A stretch of DNA of 64,000 nt, taken from the NCBI GenBank assembly GCA_019188255.1, contig JAETXT010000012.1:806001-870000 (forward strand). Reading direction: 5' to 3'. Position numbers and translations under genes: made by a program. Origin of the DNA: Verticillium longisporum. Its lineage: Eukaryota > Ascomycota > Sordariomycetes > Glomerellales > Plectosphaerellaceae. The notes under the pieces are model-generated. The model saw nothing but the letters and a program-made list of their open reading frames with translations. It ran no database searches and had not been told where the DNA came from. Positions 1-10,938 of this stretch are shown one piece after another (position 1 is the first letter of the stretch; each line of letters opens with the position of its first letter).

Positions 1-272
1 TGCCATTGTGTCTGTTCCGCCTAGGCACCTTCCGCTACTCTAAGTTGCAGTGAAACTGACATGCTCACGGCGATCAGCGTGCGAAGGATCTTGTTAACAA
101 AGCTATTCTTTTCAAAATAATCGAACTAGCCGCTCCAACGTCTCTAGACTCAGCTTCTAAAGCCTAGAACCCCCACAACGCTGCAAAGTCAAGAAGCTGC
201 TTCCTTCGCTCCATCAGAGAACCCCTCTCCCCCGGCCCCGTCTCCAGTGAGCTACTCGTCTTCGTCATAGCA

Positions 273-803
273 CTAGATGCAAGAACTATACAGACTATCG
301 TCATCATCATCGGAGAAGGCACTTCGGCCTATGGGAATCATGCCCTGTGAATCGCCACTGGACAACGACGATATCTCTGCCGACTCCATCTCCAGCGACT
401 TTCGCATCCACTTTTTGTATTCCGAAAATGCCTTGTTGACGGCGCTAATCACTCTTGCAATTCGTCGGCTCTGTTCCGCATTGTCATGACGTGCGCGGTC
501 CAGCTCTTGGACGAGGTCTTCGATACGATTCTTGTCGGTGCGCTGTGCTGCACGTAACATTGCTACTTCTTGCCTTAGTGTCTCATTGTCTCTTCGTAGC
601 AATTGGGCCTTTTGCGGTGGGTCTTCTTCGAGGCTAAGAATCTCCTCCGCAGGCTCGCTGGACGCGAACGTCACTGGCGGGCGTTTCCACAGCTTGTGCA
701 GGTCGCGCATTCGTCGACTTCGGTCATCCTCCTTGTGCTGTTGCTTCGCCCTAGATGGCAAGGCCGGAAGGCTCTTTTCTGTCACGGATGGCTCGGTACG
801 CAT
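273..803 (-). CDS. Coiled-coil protein, paralogue of the gene at 49,544-49,959
   Basis: Predicted 176 residues. The N-terminus is basic and rich in Ser and Pro; residues about 65-145 form a long charged coiled coil (RDNETLRQEVAMLRA and following heptads), then a conserved block IARVISAVNKAFSEYKKW, and an acidic Ser/Asp C-terminus. The reading frame stays open upstream to 1,130, but I chose the ATG at 803. It matches the start of the paralogue at 49.5 kb (MRTEPS here, MRVDLV there), and the upstream translation is Cys-rich and lacks character. No known domain is recognised. It could dimerise with its paralogue, but that is a guess. The family link is seen directly in the two translations: both carry the IA-VIS-V-F-EY--W pattern. 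Confidence 0.6.
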   Translation of the reverse strand: MRTEPSVTEKSLPALPSRAKQQHKEDDRSRRMRDLHKLWKRPPVTFASSEPAEEILSLEEDPPQKAQLLRRDNETLRQEVAMLRAAQRTDKNRIEDLVQELDRARHDNAEQSRRIARVISAVNKAFSEYKKWMRKSLEMESAEISSLSSGDSQGMIPIGRSAFSDDDDDSLYSSCI

Positions 804-1793
804 GGCCACTGGAAGGAAACTCGCTTTCGAAAGGATACGCGATGTGTGCACTCCGGTCGTGTCTTGGTAACTATCAAGTTTGTTGGTTTTGTACCCGAGG
901 GAGACGATGAGGGCAGAGTGGACACAGTCCTTTTCCGATCTCGGCTTTCGAAATACATCCGTGAACGCCAGGAAACACTGTACAGTACTGTACAGAGCCA
1001 GCGGCATGGGGTAACAATCTTTCCCTGTCCCTCCCCATTCGTATCCGGGTTTCAGCCAGACTGCAGCAAATGTGTAATTTGAAATCGGAGCTGGAATCAA
1101 CATACAACAACTGTGTTGCTGCGCACCCATCAGTGGTCATCAAGCGCGCGCTCTATTCCCACTTTTGGATACTCGCCCAATACATGGGTGACGCTCGTCG
1201 AGCCAACTTATTGGCGTCGAGTAGCTGGAACGCATCCTACATAGTTTATGAGGCTTCCGGTCGGGACTGAGGTCTTTTTTATCGCCCGTGTTAGCACTAG
1301 AACAACGTTTCGCAGGAGGCATGGGCGCCCACTTGCGTTATGCTAGACTGAGAGGGTGTATGCCCTATTTTAATGTAGACAGGCTGCTGCCGAGAGGATG
1401 GGTTCCACGGTCAATTAGAAGCTCAAAGCTATACGGAAAGCCAGTGCCTGCACTACTGTCGTTTGCCGCGTGCTGCTGTTGAACATTGGCGAATAGTCGT
1501 ATTTCACTTTTGAACCCGTCGTACGACAATTTGAATGTCTCTGCTCCTTCTTTTCGGCCGTTTGCCTCTGGCCGGTGACGGATTACTGTACAAGAAAGGC
1601 TTCAAGTCTAACTGTCATGCTCCAAGCGCCCATGTTGTAAAGTAAGAGGGGGCCTTTCGGATCTGAATATTGGGCCCCGCTTGATTAAAGGTTATGGCAA
1701 CTGATTGTCGCGTGGCCATTGCCATGCCACCCTAGTACGCTGCAAAGCGACAAGACTGCTGTGTGTAGTACCGAAGCTCTCAACGTATTTAAC
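804..1793. other. Gene-poor stretch
   Basis: No convincing gene. The open frames here are antisense to the 5' extension of the coiled-coil gene or lack coding character. It probably holds the divergent promoters of the flanking genes. Confidence 0.4.
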
Positions 1794-2282
1794 ATGAATA
1801 GCATGTCGCGCGCCCAAGTGATGGAACTCTTGTTCAACAGTCCGCCAGCCATGGTTTCGGTGACTTGCCAAGTCGTCGACAGCAACGGCAACGCATTATC
1901 TGCCATTTCAGTGACACTTCATTGTCGTGGAGGTGGTTTCCAGACCCCTGTTCGTTTCTCTTCCACTACGGATGATGATGGTTTCGCTTCTGGTTGGCAA
2001 GCCTGTGACGCGATCACGCTGAGCGCCATAGACCCCTGGATGTATCCTTTCGGCCACATTGTCTTCCACACAAATAACCATCATCTTCAACATTTTGGTG
2101 TTGTTGAGGCTAGCATCGCCTTAGAGAGCCAGCCCTGCCACCATGTGTTATTGCGCGCCGACACGCGTCGTCTATCATACTCTATCGAGCAGACTTCGCT
2201 TGCTTACGCAGCAATCGCGTCTCGCCGAAGAGGGAAAGTTTTGGACGCCCCAGACAGCCCTCTGTTGTTACTCTTTGATTGA
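1794..2282 (+). CDS. Diverged transthyretin / 5-hydroxyisourate hydrolase-like protein
   Basis: Predicted 162 residues from the ATG at 1,794; the longer open frame begins at a TTG. Residues 21-75 follow the opening of the HIU hydrolase/transthyretin fold: VTCQVVDSNGNALS, then a strand, then TTDDDGFASGW. This matches the family pattern of TCHVLD..G.PA and TDADGR. Family members degrade hydroxyisourate in purine catabolism. Here the C-terminal signature HYHVPLLLSPYSYTTYRG is only faintly recognisable (HHVLLRADTRRLSYSIEQ) and the central His/Arg positions are not obvious, so activity is doubtful. A structural-only transthyretin fold protein is an alternative. No intron was found. Confidence 0.5.
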   Translation: MNSMSRAQVMELLFNSPPAMVSVTCQVVDSNGNALSAISVTLHCRGGGFQTPVRFSSTTDDDGFASGWQACDAITLSAIDPWMYPFGHIVFHTNNHHLQHFGVVEASIALESQPCHHVLLRADTRRLSYSIEQTSLAYAAIASRRRGKVLDAPDSPLLLLFD

Positions 2283-2733
2283 TTGAGCTAAGCGGAAAGA
2301 CTAGTCGGCTACGAAAGTATGGTGTTCAACGCTGCAAGGTTGAGCGATCAGAGATGAAAGACTTAGTCCATTGTCTCTGAATGACAGCTCGCGAGCCATG
2401 CTGCACGATGTGATGCGGCGCAGTGAAAGTCCTACGTTTGAAACGTCTCAGATCTGAGCTGATTTTGCCAAAAGTATCCCATTGAATTCCAAAGGACAGC
2501 GCTGTGTCAAGCCACGGCGGAGCGCTTTGCACGTCGGACCAGGGGGCACCGGAGACTGTTGATCGTGATGCATTTATTGTTATTAACAATGAGTGGATAG
2601 CGGGTTTACATACGCGGGAACCAACATACAATGAACGCTTCTAGTGTACCCATTCAGAAATGACCCAAATCCATGTTGCTCTCTCGACGAACATCATACT
2701 CCACACTAGACGACGACGGCTTCTGCTGCACCG

Positions 2734-3243
2734 CTAGTCGTCGTCGCTGTGGTTCAACCACGACGCCAGGGGCTGTCTGCGGCCCATAAATTTTGGTACA
2801 GGCCCCACCGCCTCGATATCAGCTACCACGACCGTCATGCATTGTGTACGCCCATCAAGTAGGGGGCCTCTCCACGGCATTCCGTGCGGCGCCGTCGATC
2901 CCTGTATCAGCAAAGTGGACGGAAGCGGCAGCTCTGTGACCGGAGGAAAGTGTCCGTCTCCCAGCATCAAGGCACGAGCTCGTGCGTGGTGCAATGTAGA
3001 CGGCTCTTGTTCCATGTCAGGGCAGCTTGATCGGCCATCGAACAGGCTGTCTTTGGTGCCTCTACCATGGAAGGCTGGGAGAGGTCCGGCTGCGCGTGAA
3101 ACTGTCGACGCGGGTGCCGCGGGTGCCGCATGATAGACAGCTGCTGCAGGGATTCCAAGGATGCCTCGCATAAGGGCACGCCGCGACTTGTAAATCTCAA
3201 GACGGCCATCGTGCCCCGGCATCAGCAGGGTAACGTTGCTCAT
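2734..3243 (-). CDS. Orphan protein with core promoter
   Basis: Predicted 169 residues from the ATG at 3,243. The frame is open much further upstream (to 3,810), but that extension runs through a poly-Phe stretch and across a TATA box, so it is taken as 5' untranslated or upstream DNA. The protein is Ala, Pro, His and Arg rich with no recognised domain, signal peptide or membrane segment. The TATAAAG-type box at 3,472-3,480 lies about 230 bp upstream of the chosen ATG. Function unknown. Confidence 0.5.
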   Translation of the reverse strand: MSNVTLLMPGHDGRLEIYKSRRALMRGILGIPAAAVYHAAPAAPASTVSRAAGPLPAFHGRGTKDSLFDGRSSCPDMEQEPSTLHHARARALMLGDGHFPPVTELPLPSTLLIQGSTAPHGMPWRGPLLDGRTQCMTVVVADIEAVGPVPKFMGRRQPLASWLNHSDDD

Positions 3244-3471
3244 CGTAGCCGAGCGGTGGTGCCGTGGGAGGACGCGAGCAAGGGATGGCGGGTGACCCTC
3301 TGTGGATGACTTATCTCTGAACACCCGTGTCTTGATGGAGAATTCGGATGCTTCAGCACCTGTCAAAAGAAAAACACTGAGGCAGGAGAAGCAGAAGACC
3401 AGACGCGATGAAGGTATCGGACCTAGCGCAGTCTTTGGAATGAAGAAGAAAAAGAAGCGATCGCAGCCAGC

Positions 3472-3480
3472 TTTATATAA
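3472..3480 (-). promoter_or_regulatory. TATA box of the 2,734-3,243 gene
   Basis: TTATATAAAG on the minus strand, about 230 bp upstream of the chosen start codon. A T/C-rich stretch follows, as at fungal transcription starts. Confidence 0.4.
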
Positions 3481-4021
3481 GTAGACGGGCAAACCTACCG
3501 GTGCCTTTGTCCTCTCCTGACTTATTTTTGTCTTTGACCCTATGCACAAGGGTCCGGCGTCGGGAACCCGCATCCAGGACGGCACCCGGCCGTGACCATC
3601 GGTGCAGGCCCCACTTCCATGCTCTTTGATTCGGCCCCGAACCGCACAGGCCGACGTCCAGCAGGGCCCGCCAGTCTGAACCCCGCTTCCGACAACTATT
3701 CTTAGCAGCCGCCGACGCCGCGGCGTCAAAAGCTCGGCGATGATTCCTTCCCTGTCGCTTGCAAGCGTCTGACAATTTTTGTTCACGACAGCCATTGTAC
3801 GGGATGTCATGAGGAGACAGCGCCGTCATCCTCCGTCCTGATGACGTGCGATGTGAGCTGATTCGTGCACGGACCACACACACTTTTCCACAGGCCGCCG
3901 AGGTATATCCGACCCCGCATCGAGAGAACGTTGTTCCGACGGCATTGGAATACGACTAGAGGCCTGCAAAGGCATCACGATCTCCAGGCCGTGCTCTTGA
4001 GGATCGTTGACTGCCCTCGGA

Positions 4022-4337
4022 ATGATGCTTCCACAAAAAGCAGCCCTTCTAGCCATGATTGTACGCTCCACGAGAGGGAATTTCTCATCGCGCACGCACT
4101 AATGTGTTCAAGGACAGCGAAGACCTTAAGCGAGGCCAAGAGTACTCTTGGCGCATAGAGCGAATCAATGTCACAAGCTCTATTATCGTGGAGGTGCTCA
4201 AAGGCGCTGTTCAAATCAGAGACGAAAACAACACGATATGGGAAGCATGGAAGAGCAACAAGACAGAGAGTGGTCAAGCAGTCAAAGGACAATATATAGA
4301 TTTGTACGACGCCACAGTGATTATTCGAAACCTCTAA
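4022..4337 (+). CDS. Possible small secreted protein, two exons
   Basis: Exon 1 4,022-4,060 and exon 2 4,113-4,337. The intron has a GTACGC donor, a CACTAAT branch point and an AAG acceptor, and the phases match. The product is about 87 residues: a short hydrophobic start (MMLPQKAALLAMI), then a beta-rich segment with GQEYSWRIERI and QYIDLYDATVIIRNL. The G-x-x-Y-x-W opening vaguely recalls Kre9/Knh1 type cell-wall domains, but the hydrophobic segment is short for a signal peptide. The gene converges with, and overlaps by 17 bp, the 3' end of the minus-strand gene at 4,321. A chance open frame is possible. Confidence 0.32.
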
Positions 4338-5601
4338 TAAGTATTGGCAAGCAGTATCTTTGAACAATACCCAATCCAGTATACCTGTTCACCTTGATCT
4401 TGAACTCGTAGTCGCCGATGGTATCTATATCCACCGATATACAAGTAGAACATTCCAATCTCAACATGCGCTCGAGGACCCAAGTATCCGACGATAGGAA
4501 TGATGCACGCAACTCTTGAAATATGTAATCCAAGTTACCTGGCAACATACCGATCCCATGAAGAGCCGACCGATGGAGATGCCTGATACTGTGGTTCGTC
4601 GTCTCCCGCAGCCTCTTCGCCAACTGTGCTCTCGAGGAAGGGGGATCACCTTGAGCCATCGCGCGCATCGCTAGCTCACGTCGAAGGTTGTCCGCCGTCG
4701 CCTGTTCAACATCCTCCCTGTATTCGTCATGGTTGGAAGCCACTTGCACCGCTGCATGATTCATCACATCGTCCGGCCCGCTGGTTGCCTTGGGCTGAAG
4801 AAGACTGCCCTGTTGCGTCTGCCTGCACAAGGCATCGGCTCGATTGACGATATCACGCTGGGCGTTCGCAGCATGGTCTTCTCGGTTGTCTTGGTCGTCT
4901 TGGTCTTCTTGAATGCCCTCCGCAGTAGCGATATCTTGTCTAACCTGGATCAGCCTGTCGGACCCTGATGCTCCGGCGTGTGATGTCGCTTGTATCGAGG
5001 TGCTTTGCGACGAGTCATCGTGTCCCTCAACCCTCACTTGATCGAAAGAGGTCTTGTTTGATACTTTGACCATGTCAGCGAGAATTGCGCTGACGTCTCC
5101 TTTCCAAGCGTCAAGAACTACTTCTATGCCGGTGTTAAGAGCAGTGTATGTCATTTACATGATCAAAGCAAGCATACCTAAGAGGCAGAGTCGGGCACAT
5201 CGTGGATCGAGATTTCTGTAGTACGTCATCCAGGTGGCATCAAGTTCGAGGACCTCGTTTCTGTAAAATTCCATCGCACGCCTGAACTGATCTGGGCTAT
5301 TCTCTATGGCCATCCATTCCGAGGGTGTGAAAGACCGAGTCAGATCAACGACTGCAGCGAGAGGTAGCTCCGCTATGCCATCAGTCTGAGCATATCGCAG
5401 CTGGGAAATGTGCCGGGCGAGTCGCTTCGTATGGCTCGGATCGGATGAGCGCCTGTTCTCTTTAATTCGGTGGTTGAGAGCGAATTCGGCTATTGCAGCA
5501 GCATCAGTGCGCTTGTTCTTGGCGATATCAGCAGCCGTGCGACGAATCCTCCGCTGCTTCGACGCGACGTCCGGAGCGCTGTCCTCAAATCGCTCTGTCA
5601 T
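4321..5601 (-). CDS. Orphan two-exon protein with basic N-terminus
   Basis: Exons 5,601-5,178 and 5,123-4,321; the 54-bp intron has a GTATGC donor, CTTAAC branch point and TAG acceptor. The join is in frame and gives 408 residues. The first 70 residues are basic (KQRRIRRTAADIAKNKR) and helical, followed by a block of aromatic helices around residues 90-140 (SPDQFRRAMEFYRNEV). The middle (about 165-270) is Gln/Asp-rich and likely disordered, and the C-terminal 120 residues are mixed alpha/beta. A nuclear role is suggested only by the basic start. No family recognised. Confidence 0.6.
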
Positions 5602-7022
5602 CGTTCTGTCGAGGATGCTGCGTGCAGTGTCATGTAGTGCGTTGGTGTTGGGGTGGAAGTAAGGAAGTGGACCAAAGAGGCCGGGTGGGTGCTCGGCTTT
5701 GACCTCAGAATCCTTGCCCGAATCCTCGCCTAAGAGCAGTCTGCCGATCAGAGAATTCGAGATCGGCCAGCCAGTTGCCCGAGGTTGTGCCTCGGCATAG
5801 GTAGACTATATAGGGGTCACTACTTCTAGCTCCAAGCAGTTACAGAGACACAAGAGTGGACCAGAAACAAACAGCAGACTACGAGCAAAGGGGCATATAA
5901 CGAACGTTGTAGGGCAAGTACAACATACGTGCATATGAAGAGCAAGACACGGAACAGCGTGGTATGTTCAATGACTCGCGACAGGTATCCCCTCAAAGCC
6001 TATAAAACAATTTAACGACCAGATGACATTTCACGTCCAAGTGTGGCAAAACCCTGAGAACTGCTGAGAGAGATAATGTTCAACCCAGGCATGACGTCTG
6101 TACAGGCGCGACCTCATGCACCCATAGTGATGTGAAAATCGTGCAAGCAGCACAGGGAAGCCGAACGGTGTGTGAAATACACCCTAATAACAACGAGACC
6201 TTCAGCCACCACTGAACTACCGCCTTGTACTGTCGATGCTGTGCAGAAGTGTGAGGGGCGATGTTGGGTGGAATTGAGAAAAGCACCAGCAAAAGCACCA
6301 GCACCGTCCTCCCATGTCACGGGGCTGAACAAAGCTTAAATGGAATGTATCGATACGTGATTCGCCGCTTCAGAGTTTGCAAATAGACAAGAATGCGTAC
6401 GAAGAGAGCTCCATTTCACTTCGTGATATCCCTCCTGTCGCCGCCAGCCTTGCTCAAACTTCATCATGGATGATTCCTACTCATCTCAATCATGCCTTGA
6501 CTCTGCACTTCCATCGGCCGTCCAGAACGCGCCTATGAATATATCCTGCAAATCAGCCTATCCCGAGAAGCTGGCTGGTCGGGGATTGCGGGGCCAGGAC
6601 GTGGCGAACAAGGCTAGACACCCCTCGCCTGTAACGCTCTGGTAGTTCCTGCCTCACCACAAGAAGTCATCAGGATGGTCTGAGCACAGAGACTTGAGCT
6701 CAGGGTTATCGTCTGAATCACTTACGCTGAAAAGTTCATGTATTTTGATAAGACGAGCCTGATATCCGATTTGATCAAATCGAGAGCCCGCCTCCTGGCA
6801 CCTCGAAAGTTGATGAATAAGGAACGCCCTTCACGATTTCCGTCCCATTATATTGCTGAGAAATATTCGAAGAGGTGTCAATGTTCTCTCCCCTACCGCC
6901 TAATTGATACGGTGCTGAAGCTTGGTTTGCGCCGGCCTCGACGCTCGGTGGTGTGCTGTGTGAGAGCACCCCTTGTTGCGGAGGCCGCACAATGTTGACG
7001 CTTGACTGCGGAGCACGCAAGT
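5602..7022. other. Gene-poor stretch
   Basis: No gene with supported splice sites or domains. A frame at 6,775-7,020 (minus), Gly/Pro/Gln-rich, lies directly downstream of the zinc-finger gene and could be its last exon if the TAG at 7,023 is a splice acceptor. No good donor was found. Confidence 0.35.
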
Positions 7023-7796
7023 CTAGATGGTTGGGCCAGCTCTGTTCATAAAATCCGTTCGGATATGGCAGCGGACGATTGGCCCCAGCGTTTGCTGGCC
7101 TGGTTGGGGAGGCTGACGCGACCAGGAGAGAGCTTCAGGAGTAGCAGGATGGGAGGCCGTCGAAATGGCGAGGCGAGCTTCAATTCTCGATATCATAACT
7201 TTGATCTCCTTGAAACCTTTGTTTTGGTTGGCTATAGCCAATTTGAACTGTTCTTGTAGCGACGTACAGGTCGCTTGAGCTTGCTTCATACCAGCATCCT
7301 GGTAGTTGATCTGTTCTTCAGTCTTCTTGAGTCTGGCCTTGATTCTCTTCATTCGCTTTGCAACGCTTTTGGGCCTAGATCGAGACTCTGCGATTGTCCC
7401 CGATTTCGCAGTCACCTCTGGCTCTCTGCGTTGATGCGAGCTTGGCTGTGCTTCGTCGATAGCCTGTTGAGAATGGGGAGGCGGATTACCCGACTGTTGC
7501 TTCTTTAGAGATTGTTAGAATTGCTATGGACGTTAAAGACTCACCAAAAGCTTTTCAGGGAGGTCGCTTGAAAGCATGATCAGGCCCTGATGGCAGGACC
7601 TTTCACGAGTCCAGTGGGCTCTCAAGCTAGACTTCTTTACATACGACTTGCCGCATCCGGCCTGGGTACCAGGTGCAAACGCATCACTCATGCAGACATA
7701 GACCGTTTCCCCTTTGTGGTATCGGCAGTGCGTTTCCAATTGCTTCTGACCTCTTGCGGTCTCCGGAAAGCTGCGTTGGCACTTCGAACAAGACAT
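7023..7796 (-). CDS. C2H2 zinc-finger and coiled-coil protein
   Basis: Exons 7,796-7,545 and 7,502-7,023; the intron of 42 bp has a GTGAGT donor, CTAAC branch point and AAG acceptor. A CAG nine bases further in is an in-frame alternative. Product about 243 residues. The N-terminus has two Cys/His fingers (CSKCQRSF with HCRYH, then a CGKSY finger ending in a His/Cys pair), likely nucleic-acid binding. Residues about 125-200 form a coiled coil rich in Lys, Glu and Gln. The finger style resembles the fingers at the C-terminus of the captain (54.7 kb) and of the transcription factor at 17.4 kb. Function unknown; a nuclear role is inferred. Confidence 0.6.
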
Positions 7797-8347
7797 GGTA
7801 AAAGGTTGGCGAAATGCGGTGCGATGGAGGCAAGGTCATCAGCCCTGGTGACTGAGAGACAGGCTAGCTTAAAAGACTACAACTAATGCTCTAGGGTCCA
7901 CTGGCCTTTGTGTCTTTTATACGCTGCTGCCCAGACGTGGGTGCGCACCGGGTCGACCGAGGGCCCAGGGCTGTCACTTGTATGACCTGAGACTGGGCTG
8001 TGTGCCTGCTCTGTCGCCGGGACACCATGCCAATTTGGTGGCGGATTCACCGCGACAGCACAGACCAGCGTACAGGAATATCCCGGGCTACGCGTCGGGC
8101 GGCACGAGCAGACTGGTCATTTTCATGGGTGGTGGAGCGCTGAGCCAGGGCATCAGCGGGAAGGGGGTGTGATACGTCGTTTTGCGAGATAAACCTCACG
8201 GATCATACCGGTGTTCGGAGAAGGAGGGTAACCTCAGCAACTCAGTTCATGGAATTGCATTATGCATGAGCGGAATCGAGATGATGGACGGTGCTTGAGG
8301 AGGAAAACTTCACGTTCGAGTCGCCTGATCGATAATGCCGTCCGACC

Positions 8348-9252
8348 TTACTCCCCAGCTTTAAAGACCATCCACAAGTCCTTCCCGTCTGCCCAGAAGC
8401 CTTTCCAGAAGTGTTGGAGAGTCTTCGTCCCAGAGCGTGCAACGGCGATACACTGCAAATGACGGTAGACACCAAGAACACGGCCTGCTATGTCAGCAAA
8501 TGCGTGACCCAGGAACCAAGAGGAGTAAATGCCCACCAAGTGGAAGTCCTCGTTGGGGACCAGAAGAGCAAGCCAGATAGAACAAGAGAATAGGAGCATG
8601 AGGACCATGTAACAGGCCAAGAGAACGGTTTGCCTTCTCATTTGACGTGGCTTCCAGTTCAAAGTCACGACTTGGCGAAAGATGTACCATCGATGAAAAA
8701 GTTCAGCGCCAGTCCCTTGGCCCAATTGATCGGATTTAAGAGAGTCAAGGAAAGAGTCGAAAGCGCAAAGCACGGCTGAGGTTGCGGCGAGTGTCAGGAG
8801 AGCGAGTGTCGAGTACTGGGCAGCTTGATGTGGTCGGACATGCACACCGGTGGTGACCACGAGACCAGAGTATACCGGGCTGATGAACGCCAAACACCAG
8901 AGCCAGCTCTCTGAATTGACGAGACGATGCCACAACAGCCTCTTCAGGATGTCAGTCAGCTACTGATGTCCGCGAGAAGGGGCCGACTCACTTCTCCTGC
9001 AAAGTTCCAGCCTGTGCCGAGAAGCAAGACAACCGGCTTGTCGATGTTCAAGAGAAACAAAACGACGGAAGCTACAAGATGGAGCATCTCGATCGCAAAG
9101 ATTCTGATGTTGAACCTTTTGCCCTTCATCGAGGCCCGGGGCTCTTTCGGCTTCCTCCAGGAGGGTACAGCGAAGGCCGCATGCTTGGCACTCCGACTAG
9201 CAAGTGTAACGGACATGAGCGTTATGGCGATGGTGTCTTGTCGTACTGCCAT
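8348..9252 (-). CDS. Multi-pass membrane protein
   Basis: Exons 9,252-8,992 and 8,941-8,348; the 50-bp intron has a GTGAGT donor, CTGAC branch point and AAG acceptor, joined in frame. 284 residues with about five or six hydrophobic segments: around residues 50-68 (LHLVASVVLFLLNI), 97-112, 126-145, 180-202 and 213-235. No catalytic motif or transporter signature was recognised. The spacing and the aromatic loops resemble uncharacterised fungal integral membrane proteins. Cellular location and role unknown. Confidence 0.65.
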
Positions 9253-10938
9253 GATATTCGCGCTGAGGACATGCGTAATAGGGTGGACGAACCCTGTATA
9301 GCGTAATGGGGGTGCTGACTTCTTTTACTAGCAGGCAAGTGCACGTGGACCGTGGACCATGGGAAAGTCTGACGGCTGACGGCTTTTCGGACTCGAAATT
9401 ATAAAGAATCCAGCGCTCATTAGGTTTAGGCTCAAATGTACATACTCATAATGCTGTTTCCTTCGAGCACACGCAAGATGGCGAATGATCAGGGGCAGAG
9501 GGCAAGGACATACGGCTTCAAGGGGACTCCGGGGAAGAACGCAGTGCGTGTTGTATGCGTCCGCTTGTCTTGACAAGGGCATTAAATCAGGACTCTTGGG
9601 AGTGTGTGCCGGAATTCAAAAGGTCGATTTGGATGTCGAGACAGCTTGACGTTGCAACCCGAGGCCGACACGGGCGACGCGCACCGACTTCGAACCCCGC
9701 CTCGTCTGGATGAACTTGCAGCCCCAGTCGCCGTAGTACTTGCGCCTGTCAAAAATCAGGTACTTGGACCAACTACGATAGCAGATCACCCCCCAAACAT
9801 AAGCTTTTCAGCAGCGTCAACTTAGAGACGGTACGGGGCGTAAGGTGTTGACAAGTACTATGTATACCAGTTGAGTCGTTGCTCGGAGACCCACCCTGCT
9901 GTTGTGCAGGGCCAGCGGATTCCTGAATCCCTGAAGCGATGTACAACCTTTTGATCGGCCGGCAGTCAACTTTCCACGGTTTTGGAGCTTTCCTGTGGGT
10001 GTTGTAAGCGCAATTCTTACACCCGGTACGGGGCGTAAGGTGAAATAAGTACGCTGTGCAGCTTGGTCAGATCCCAGCTTCGGCGTCTGGGTGTGTGTGG
10101 GTCCGTTCAGGAGGCTGATGGCTTGGAAAACGAGCGGCGCCATCTGGCTGGCGTTGGCGCCGGGCCGTGCCAAGGATGGCGCGGTCGTTGGATTGCCACA
10201 ACATCGGTCGAATGTGGAATTCGATAAGGTGTCTTTCGCATTGCAGTGTCACCATTCGAAACCGATATTATACGGTTCTGGACGGATTGCGACTCTCCAG
10301 AATCAGCGATGTAGGAGGCCAGCCGCGCCGCTCCAATGACCAAGCAGGTGACCCGACCCACCATCATGTGCCCGGGCTGCTGACTCCAGCGTGGCAACTG
10401 ACCCGACCAACTTTTACGCATCGGCCGCGAGCAATTGGTCTAGCCAGTTTCGTCAATTCTCTGGAGGAATTCTCTCTATACTCGTACATTCGTACATTCG
10501 TTCCTGGTGTGCTGTCCGACTAATTTAGGGAAACACTGCCCAGTCCCACGTTGTGCATGCATGTCCATCGTCTGAGATAATCTACTGTCCTGAAGGCTGC
10601 AGAAGCTGGTAAGCCAGCAAAAACACCTAAACATAGGCTAGCAGACAGAAACTAGCGACGTAGTCGATCACTCCCTCTGCGCTACACCATTCTCAAGAAT
10701 GGCCATGGCCCTCAACGTACAGTGGTGGCTCGTCTCTGCCCTGTTCAGAGCGCCTCAGGTCCATGCAAGGGCTCTGTAACAGGAAGCTACAACCCAAGCC
10801 CCCTCTCTTGTCCACACCCTTGTTCACGACAAGTCTCCTCCCATTGCCCGAGCTCTTGCCACTTGCAGTCGGACTACATACCAAGCATTTCCCACGAAGA
10901 CGTAGCGAGTAGTGCCACTTTTGCTCACTCCTTCCTGG
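9253..10938. other. Gene-free stretch with an 18-bp direct repeat
   Basis: No gene supported. The only structure seen is a perfect 18-bp direct repeat (9,830-9,847 and 10,025-10,042). Confidence 0.4.
9830..10042. repeat. 18-bp direct repeat bounding a 213-bp unit
   Basis: GGTACGGGGCGTAAGGTG occurs at 9,830-9,847 and again at 10,025-10,042. The second copy lies in an imperfect palindrome (CTTAC...GTAAG). Nothing coding lies between; this could be a relic of a small insertion or a duplicated site. Confidence 0.5.

Noticed and set aside
3244..3810. N-terminal extension of the 2,734 gene by about 190 codons
   Set aside because: Runs through a TATA box and a poly-Phe stretch; the ATG at 3,243 fits the promoter better.
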